Source: CAYOLL01 sp964404765 [NCBI: uncultured Gemmatimonadota bacterium] | Lineage (GTDB): Bacteria; 4572-55 | NCBI GenBank assembly: GCA_964404765.1 | Contig: CAYOLL010000176.1 | Coordinates: 1-12,237 of the forward strand | Direction: 5' to 3' | Length of the DNA stretch: 12,237 nt | In this document: positions 6,385 through 12,237 of the stretch, one piece after another | How the letters are laid out: each line of letters opens with the position of its first letter | How positions within the stretch are numbered: the first letter of the stretch is position 1 | Program-made: the position numbers and the translations under genes | Notes under the pieces: model-generated | The model's input: only the letters and a program-made list of their open reading frames with translations | What the model was told of the DNA's origin: nothing | Database searches by the model: none

Positions 6385-7392
6385 TTACGCACCTTGCATC
6401 GCCGGAGATTTCTCCTCGGTAACCGGCGTCATGGCCGGCGGCTCGATAAAAATACGTTTCGTCTCATCGACAATTTTGCGGCTGGCAGTCATAATCCGGC
6501 GGCAATCATCATCCGCCGGAATGTGCTTGGCAAATTTTACCAGATCGCACGTAGACATAAATTCATATATCAGATCAATATGCTTGGCGTCAATATCATA
6601 AACCTTTCGCAAGGTTTCGATCAACTCGTATGTCGTCATTTCCAGCACGTCAATTTCATAGCGCTGCGACAGGTAAATACGGATAATCTCTGAAATACGA
6701 ATGTAGTATTCTTTAAAACGACCTTCCGTCAACAATGACGATTGTTCCAGTCCATCCAACGCTTCATAAGCCAGTTCGTGCGCGGGTCGGGGCGGCGGCG
6801 GCGCAAAGAATGTCACCGGGCCCTTGCGGTATTTTTTCAGGTAGATGTAGATCGTGGCGGCGATCAGCAGTAATAGCAGCGCCAATCCGCCAATCCAATA
6901 GTATAATGTATAATCCGGCGGCACGGCTAACGGCGCCTTGACATCTTGGATATCATCGGCCTCGCTGGGCTTGACGCTGTCCACCCGAATCGCCACTTCC
7001 TCGGACTGCATCGCCTGCCGGAGCGAATCCCCCTCGACCTGATACTCGACCAGCACCGGCGGGATCACATAACTACCCGTATCATAGACGGAAATTTGGA
7101 ATGTCACGACCTCAACCAGCATCCCGTCTTTTTTCTCCGGTTCCTTAATTTCATAATCCTGAATCTCGAACATGCCCAGGTTGACGCCGGACGCCGGCAT
7201 ATCCACCTGCACATCCTTGCTGTGCTTGACCAACAAGGTGTAGCGCACAATATCGCCGATGGTGATGGTCGATTTATCTACATTGGTTTCGACCAAAATC
7301 GTGCCCTGCGCAGATAGTTTGGGTGAAAAAATTAAAGATAAAAGAATGCATACGCCCGCAATTTTAGCGATGCTGACAAACCGTTTTTTCAT
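6385..7392 (-). CDS. BatD-like single-pass membrane protein with cytosolic helical domain
   Basis: 335 aa of unknown function. A signal peptide (1-28, ending KLSAQG) leads into an extracytoplasmic beta-sandwich (about 30-137) resembling BatD/oxygen-tolerance or DUF4381-type domains: VDKSTITIGDIVRYTL, then the DTGSYVIPPVLVEY segment (104-117). A proline-containing stalk precedes one membrane helix (about 163-185) and basic KKYRK. The cytosolic part (about 200-315) is helical, with EGRFKEYYIRISEIIRIYL (223-241) typical of proteins from Bat/MoxR-type operons. The tail is Pro/Met-rich. The ATG has AGGAAGG 8 nt upstream. It starts 27 nt after the cyclase stop, so it is probably the last gene of the kinase-cyclase operon. 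No MoxR ATPase, DUF58 or VWA gene is in the window. The BatD assignment is by recall of sequence pattern. Confidence 0.65.
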   Translation of the reverse strand: MKKRFVSIAKIAGVCILLSLIFSPKLSAQGTILVETNVDKSTITIGDIVRYTLLVKHSKDVQVDMPASGVNLGMFEIQDYEIKEPEKKDGMLVEVVTFQISVYDTGSYVIPPVLVEYQVEGDSLRQAMQSEEVAIRVDSVKPSEADDIQDVKAPLAVPPDYTLYYWIGGLALLLLLIAATIYIYLKKYRKGPVTFFAPPPPRPAHELAYEALDGLEQSSLLTEGRFKEYYIRISEIIRIYLSQRYEIDVLEMTTYELIETLRKVYDIDAKHIDLIYEFMSTCDLVKFAKHIPADDDCRRIMTASRKIVDETKRIFIEPPAMTPVTEEKSPAMQGA

Positions 7393-7419
7393 GCAAGTTA
7401 CCTTCCTAAATTTATGAGC

Positions 7420-8979
7420 TTATCTTAAGCCTATCACCGGATACGCTTCCAAATCGGGCTCGGTATCCGGATGCTTGCTTTTAAGAATCTTCAACTCGCG
7501 CTTAACGCTGACCCGACGATCCACTTGTTGATAAACCGCCGGGCTGATTAATACTTCACCCCGACCGGCGCCATCGCAATAGCGTGAAGCTTTGTTGACC
7601 GTATCTCCAATGACCGTGTACTGTTTGTGTTCATGCGCACCGACAAATCCATGCACAACTTCGCCGGTATGAATGCCGATACCAATCTCAAGCACCGGCA
7701 TGTTACGACTTTGCCATCGTTCCGCCAGGCGTTCCATGGCTTTTTGCATTTCCAACGCCGCTCGAACCGCCTTTTCGCATTGGTTCTCATCCGGTTGCGG
7801 GCTGCCAAACACCGCCAGAATGGCGTCACCCACGTACTTGTCAACCGTGCCGTCATATTTCTTTGAAATGATGGGGACAAGATCATGAAACATATCGTTG
7901 ATTAATTGCAAGATGTCATTTGGATTTTGCTGCGAACTAAAAGCGGTAAAGCCGCGCACATCCGAAAAGAGAATGGTCGCCTGATCCGTCCACTCGCCGC
8001 CCAACTGCAAGCGCCCTTGCTTTATCAAATATTCAGCCACTTTAGGCGGAAACGGTCGCAACAGTTCCTCCAGAATAGCGGAGTCCCGGCCTGATTTTTG
8101 CTGCAGCGTGTTATTCTTAACAAACATGGCCGTCTGGCTGGCGATAACCGCGACTAAACGCAGTTCGTCCTCGTCAAAAACGGTTCCCGGTATATCGGTT
8201 TCCGTGAACAAGACGCCCAACGTCTCCCCCTGCCAGCATAACGGCGCGTAGATGGCTGATTGCCTTTCCCGATCCGTCAGACTGTTTGTCACTTCGCCGT
8301 CCGGATGCGGTTGTCCGCCTTGCCAATGATAAGCTTTTCCATTGGCGATTGCCCATTGCGCCAAACTAAGGCTATACTTATGCTCCGGGTTATTATCCGT
8401 AGCGAGATACGCCTTGAGCAGAGGTCTTGACCCTTCCAGCAAGAACAAGCCCCAGCGATTTCCGGTAGGAATCGCCCGGCGTAAATATTCTACCGCAATT
8501 CTGCCCAATGTTTTAGAATCTTTGCAAGTTCCCAATTCTGCGCTGAGCTCGTATAAAACATTCAACCGGCGGCGGGTGGCGTCAAAAACAGTTTGATCCG
8601 CAGGCAGCAGCAACTTGATGGGCGGTTCGGTGGAGATTAGGGTCTCCTTGATATGGCCGCCGTCAATAACTTCCGCCGGCTCAAATTCGATTTTTGTTTG
8701 ACCGACAAAGACGAGATCGTGTGGCTGCAACCAGGTCCGGGCCGCAATCTTTTGCCCATTGACAAAAGTGCCGTTGGTGCTGCCCATGTCTTCAATCCAA
8801 TACGCTCCGTTTTCGTAGCTCAGGCGGGCATGAGGGCGGCCGGAAACAGCCCGATCCGGTCCCAAATCCAATTCAATCTGCGGGTCTCGTGGCTCCGGCT
8901 GCCGACCGAGGACGACCGAACTCACGGGTTGATCGAATTGTCTGATGCCGTATAATGGGTTGGAATAGTAGAAACGCAT
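7420..8979 (-). CDS. FHA-GAF-class III adenylate cyclase
   Basis: Predicted cytosolic enzyme making cAMP from ATP, with phosphothreonine-reading and ligand-sensing domains. In the 519-aa product an N-terminal FHA domain (about 20-100) shows GR (25-26) and GSTNGTFVNG (66-75). A GAF domain covers about 135-290. A class III cyclase domain covers about 330-515, with metal-binding Asp340 (FSDVRGFT) and Asp385 (KYVGDAILAVFG), adenine-selecting Lys381 and Thr455, and transition-state Asn462 and Arg466 (VNKASR). All six canonical residues are present and the Lys/Thr pair is class IIIb-like, so activity and ATP specificity are expected. The ATG at 8979 has GGAGGT 6 nt upstream and is preferred over the ATG at 8997. 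The gene starts 26 nt after the kinase stop, indicating co-transcription and a likely kinase-FHA partnership. Confidence 0.92.
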   Translation of the reverse strand: MRFYYSNPLYGIRQFDQPVSSVVLGRQPEPRDPQIELDLGPDRAVSGRPHARLSYENGAYWIEDMGSTNGTFVNGQKIAARTWLQPHDLVFVGQTKIEFEPAEVIDGGHIKETLISTEPPIKLLLPADQTVFDATRRRLNVLYELSAELGTCKDSKTLGRIAVEYLRRAIPTGNRWGLFLLEGSRPLLKAYLATDNNPEHKYSLSLAQWAIANGKAYHWQGGQPHPDGEVTNSLTDRERQSAIYAPLCWQGETLGVLFTETDIPGTVFDEDELRLVAVIASQTAMFVKNNTLQQKSGRDSAILEELLRPFPPKVAEYLIKQGRLQLGGEWTDQATILFSDVRGFTAFSSQQNPNDILQLINDMFHDLVPIISKKYDGTVDKYVGDAILAVFGSPQPDENQCEKAVRAALEMQKAMERLAERWQSRNMPVLEIGIGIHTGEVVHGFVGAHEHKQYTVIGDTVNKASRYCDGAGRGEVLISPAVYQQVDRRVSVKRELKILKSKHPDTEPDLEAYPVIGLR

Positions 8980-9005
8980 CAACGAACCTCCATACATTTG
9001 CGCAA

Positions 9006-12000
9006 TTAATTGCCGACCACATGGCGAAGTATAGTGATCGCTTTTGCTGCTTCGGGATGGCCTAACTGGTGCGCTTTTTCGAGGCTTTGCAACGCCTCTT
9101 TGTATCGCTCCAATTTGTCTAACATCAATCCTTTACAATACCATGCCAAAGCCATACGTGGTTCAAGTTGGGTAGCACGGTCATAACAGGACAAAGCCTC
9201 TTCAAATCTTTCCAATATGTCAAAGGTATTCCCTTTGTTATACCAGGCTTCGGCAAAACGTGGCTCAAGCGCGATAGCGCGGTCATAACAAGGCAGAGCT
9301 TCCTCCAGCCGTTTTAATGCTTTGAGCGCATTCGCTTTATTGTTCCATGCTGGCATATGGTTTTGATCAAGTTCGATGGCCCGATCATAACAGGCCATGG
9401 CCTCCTCAAATCTCTCCAACGCTTTAAGCGCCATACCCTTATTACTCCATAGCAAGGCGTGGTGTGGTTCCAGTTTAATAGCCCGATCAAGACATGTTAT
9501 CACTTCATCAAACCGCTTTAGTGCGCTGAATAAAGCGCCTTTTTTACTCCATACTACTGCTAGGTTCGGATCAAGCTTAAGCGCACGATCAAAACATGCT
9601 AAGGCTTCATCAGCCCGCCTTACTTGCATAAAAGCTACCCCCTTTTGGTACCATGCCTGTATATCTTTTGGATCGTGTTTGTGCTTGAAAATCTCAAGCG
9701 CTTGCGTTGCATTTTTATCTCCTAATCGGTGTGCTTTCTCGTAATAAGACAGCGCCTCTTCAATCCGTCCCATGTTGACAAGCCTTATTGCTTTGTTATG
9801 CCAAGCCAGTACAAAGCGCTGGTCAAGCGTGATCGCCTGATCAAAACAGACTATGGCCTCATCTGCACGTCCTATTTCACCAAGAGTCAATCCTTTATTA
9901 TTCAGTGCCAGCACTAGATGGGGATCCAGATTCAAAGCTCGATCAAAGCAGGTTAGGGCCTCCGTGTACCTTCCTGCATAATGGAGAGTTAACCCTTTAT
10001 CGTTCCAGGCCAATGCAAAATTAGGATCGAGATTGATGACTTGATCCAAGCACTTGAGGGCGTCATCTGTCCGCCCAATCTGACCAAACAACGCTCCTTT
10101 CATATACCAAGCCGGGACAAAACAGGGATCAAGTTTAATGGCATAATCTAAACAAGCCATACCCTCTTCTGCTTGTTCTGATTTGATAAGTTTAACCCCT
10201 TCGTCATACCAAGCTTTGGGATCACCCGGATCGAGTAGCTTCTTTCGACCAAACAGCTTTAATTTGCTAAAAAAGCCTCCACCACATTTTTCTTGTAGTT
10301 TGACAATATCTTCTGCGGCTTGGGGATGTCCTAGTTCCTTTGCTTTTTCAAAGCACGTGAGAGCCTCTTTTATCCTGTCTAACTTAGCAAGCGCCATCCC
10401 CTTACCATGCCATGGTAGCAAAAAATGAGGATCAATTTCAAGAGAGCGATCAAAACAAGGCAACGACTCGTTATGTTGACCCAATTGGTAAAGTGCCACG
10501 CCTTTATTATGCCAGGCATTTTTTTCATGTGGATTTAACATGGTGGCACGTTCAAAACAGGTTAACGCTTCCTCATAACGTTCCATGTGAGAAAGTGCGA
10601 CTCCTTTGTTAATCCACGCCAATTGAAAGTGCGGATTAAGTTGGAGAGCTTGATCCAAACAAGTAAGGGCTTCTTCAGCCCGATTCAGCAGGTTAAGCAC
10701 ATTACCTTTGTTGTTCCATGTCTGTGGCGAATGCGGGTTGAGTCGAAGAGCATGGTCAAGAAAAATTAGCGCCTCCTCATTCCGTCCCAACTCGGAAAGC
10801 ATCGCCCCTTTGAAATCTAACGCCAAAGCAGAACCGGGATTTAGGCTTAGGGCATAGTCGAGACATATGATCGCCTCGTCTCGCCGCCCCAGTTGTCCAA
10901 GCGCTAAACCCTTGCTATACCACGCATCTGCTGCGCACGGGTCAAGTTGCAGGGCGCGGCTGTAACAGGCCAGACATTCATCTTGCCTTCCTAACTCCCA
11001 AAACGCCTTTCCTTTGTTGGACCATGGCCCTACTTCACGTGGGTCGAGCTCGATAGCGCGGTCATAAAGCGCCAGGGCTTTCTCGTATTGTTTTAATTCG
11101 AAAAACCCGTTTCCCCTGATATTCCATGTCGTCGCATTATTTGGGTCAAGCTCGAGTGCATGATCCAAACAAATCAGCGCCTCATCTATTTGCCCCAATT
11201 GGATCAAAGCCGCTCCTCTGCAGGAATGGGCGTAGACAAAAGATGGATCAAGCTCAATAACACGATCATAACAGATCAACGCTTCTGTGGGCTGTTTCAA
11301 CTCAAGCAAGCTGGTTCCTTTGGCCCCCAATTCTAAGGCCCCCAACTCAACTTCTCTGGCCGGCTGGGGCGCGGGTTTACCCGTCAATTTTTCATAAATA
11401 TCTGTTAAAAGTAAACGCACGGCTTGAAAATCAGGGAAGCGGTCGGCCGGATTTTTGGCTAAGCAGGTCTGGATAATAAAATCAAGCGTGGCCGGCGAAG
11501 TAAGGCCAGGTGGCAGTTGGGTTTTATGCCGTTGGCGCAAGTTGTCAATAGGGACCTCCGGACGCCCGCCAAACGGTGATTGCCCGGTCACCATCTCGTA
11601 TAGCATGACCCCAAATGAATAGATATCAGAGCGTATGTCGGTTTGCGCCAGATCATCCCATTGTTCCGGGGACATGTACTCCGGCGTGCCGCCCCAGCGG
11701 CCTTTTTCCTTGGCCGCCAACACCTTGGCCAGACCAAAATCGGTTATTTTCAGGATTTTGTCCTCGGTGATCAGGCAGTTTTGGGGCTTGATATCACGAT
11801 GCGCCATAAGGCCTTTGCTCAAGGCATGGCTCATCCCGTCGCAAAATTGGATGGCAAAATGCAGGACTTGCGGCAAATCTTCCAGCAAGCGGGGCGTACC
11901 AATCCAGCGGCTCAGGTCGCCGCCACTAACGTATTCCATGTGCAGATAAAGCTTGTCCGGTTTAGTTATGCTGAAGGCGCGCGTAACGTTTTGGTGATGA

Positions 12001-12125
12001 TCCAGACTTATCCAGGCTTGCGCTTCGCGGATAAACATATCGGCAATAGCCGGATTATCGGCAAAAACATCGTCGCGATAGGTTTTAGTGGCCAACACTT
12101 CTTTGGATTCATTGTTGTAACTCAC
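9006..12125 (-). CDS. Cytosolic Ser/Thr protein kinase with 21 C-terminal TPRs (5' end unresolved)
   Basis: Hanks-type kinase joined to a long TPR scaffold, 1039 aa from the GTG at 12125. Kinase motifs are the ATP-binding Lys14 (LATK), Glu34 of helix C, catalytic HRDIKPQN (109-116), DFG (129-131), GTPEYMSPEQ (147-155) and SDIYSFGVMLYEM (166-178). The domain ends near residue 245. TPRs of exactly 34 aa follow in three blocks: 10 repeats (268-607), 5 (641-810) and 6 (827-1030), separated by linkers of 33 and 16 residues. There is no membrane helix, unlike PknB-type receptors. The glycine-rich loop (LKGGLGIVY) lies upstream of GTG in the same frame, so translation probably begins earlier. First gene of the kinase-cyclase-BatD-like group. 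TPRs probably bind partners; substrate unknown. Confidence 0.88.
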   Translation of the reverse strand: MSYNNESKEVLATKTYRDDVFADNPAIADMFIREAQAWISLDHHQNVTRAFSITKPDKLYLHMEYVSGGDLSRWIGTPRLLEDLPQVLHFAIQFCDGMSHALSKGLMAHRDIKPQNCLITEDKILKITDFGLAKVLAAKEKGRWGGTPEYMSPEQWDDLAQTDIRSDIYSFGVMLYEMVTGQSPFGGRPEVPIDNLRQRHKTQLPPGLTSPATLDFIIQTCLAKNPADRFPDFQAVRLLLTDIYEKLTGKPAPQPAREVELGALELGAKGTSLLELKQPTEALICYDRVIELDPSFVYAHSCRGAALIQLGQIDEALICLDHALELDPNNATTWNIRGNGFFELKQYEKALALYDRAIELDPREVGPWSNKGKAFWELGRQDECLACYSRALQLDPCAADAWYSKGLALGQLGRRDEAIICLDYALSLNPGSALALDFKGAMLSELGRNEEALIFLDHALRLNPHSPQTWNNKGNVLNLLNRAEEALTCLDQALQLNPHFQLAWINKGVALSHMERYEEALTCFERATMLNPHEKNAWHNKGVALYQLGQHNESLPCFDRSLEIDPHFLLPWHGKGMALAKLDRIKEALTCFEKAKELGHPQAAEDIVKLQEKCGGGFFSKLKLFGRKKLLDPGDPKAWYDEGVKLIKSEQAEEGMACLDYAIKLDPCFVPAWYMKGALFGQIGRTDDALKCLDQVINLDPNFALAWNDKGLTLHYAGRYTEALTCFDRALNLDPHLVLALNNKGLTLGEIGRADEAIVCFDQAITLDQRFVLAWHNKAIRLVNMGRIEEALSYYEKAHRLGDKNATQALEIFKHKHDPKDIQAWYQKGVAFMQVRRADEALACFDRALKLDPNLAVVWSKKGALFSALKRFDEVITCLDRAIKLEPHHALLWSNKGMALKALERFEEAMACYDRAIELDQNHMPAWNNKANALKALKRLEEALPCYDRAIALEPRFAEAWYNKGNTFDILERFEEALSCYDRATQLEPRMALAWYCKGLMLDKLERYKEALQSLEKAHQLGHPEAAKAITILRHVVGN

Positions 12126-12218
12126 ATAGACAATACCTAAACCGCCCTTCAGGACTTTACGAATCTCCTCATGCTCCGATAACTTAGGAACGGCGTTTAA
12201 ATAACTTCCCGATTTTGA
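12126..12218 (-). other. In-frame 5' extension of the kinase gene encoding its glycine-rich loop
   Basis: Reading the kinase frame upstream of the GTG at 12125 gives 31 sense codons back to a TAA at 12219-12221. They encode SYLNAVPKLSEHEEIRKV and then LKGGLGIVY, which matches the expected kinase nucleotide-binding loop (LGRGGMGVVY type, first Gly replaced by Leu). The stretch contains no ATG, GTG or TTG. Only an ATT (12162-12164) and a CTG (12150-12152) could serve as rare starts. Either a non-standard start, a sequence error or frameshift, or a damaged 5' end explains this. Confidence 0.75.
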
Positions 12219-12237
12219 TTACAAGTTTTGAGTTTTA

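Noticed and set aside
11643-12140. 165-aa plus-strand frame opposite the kinase domain
   Set aside because: Antisense to conserved kinase motifs; no domain or ribosome-binding site.

Overview
The window looks like chromosomal DNA of a free-living, respiratory Gram-negative bacterium. The evidence is a signal-peptide-bearing outer-membrane beta-barrel protein, a periplasm-facing multiheme nitrite reductase with its membrane quinol dehydrogenase, and large cytosolic Ser/Thr-kinase/TPR and adenylate-cyclase signalling proteins. The mix (NrfHA, alginate-export-like porin, BatD-like protein, TPR-rich kinase) would suit an uncultured FCB-group or Calditrichota/KSB1-like lineage. That placement is inference; there is no rRNA or other phylogenetic marker here.

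Layout. (i) 1-737 is gene-free repeat DNA. Two short elements with the same terminal inverted repeats (62-188 and 601-737) flank a 144-bp-period tandem array of hairpins (196-557). (ii) 738-1739, minus strand: dusA, a tRNA-dihydrouridine synthase. (iii) 1740-2184: divergent intergenic region. (iv) 2185-2847, plus strand: a GNAT acetyltransferase with a very lysine-rich C-terminal tail. (v) 2853-2887: a bidirectional terminator between convergent genes. (vi) 6159 down to 2905, minus strand: an outer-membrane porin-like protein, nrfH and nrfA form one operon for respiratory nitrite ammonification. It is preceded by a CRP/FNR-type palindrome placed correctly for a class II activated promoter. (vii) From about 12.2 kb down to 6385, minus strand: three closely spaced genes encode a Ser/Thr kinase fused to 21 TPRs, an FHA-GAF-class III adenylate cyclase, and a BatD-like membrane protein.

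How they may work together. NrfH should take electrons from quinol and pass them to NrfA, which reduces nitrite to ammonium; the porin may admit substrate to the periplasm. The kinase could phosphorylate a target read by the FHA domain of the cyclase, coupling protein phosphorylation to cAMP output. The BatD-like protein is a possible envelope-side partner. This kinase/FHA-cyclase/BatD-like operon is the strongest candidate for an undescribed signalling module, but its wiring is inferred from gene order and domains only.

The kinase gene has an unresolved 5' end: its glycine-rich loop is encoded upstream of the first usable start codon.
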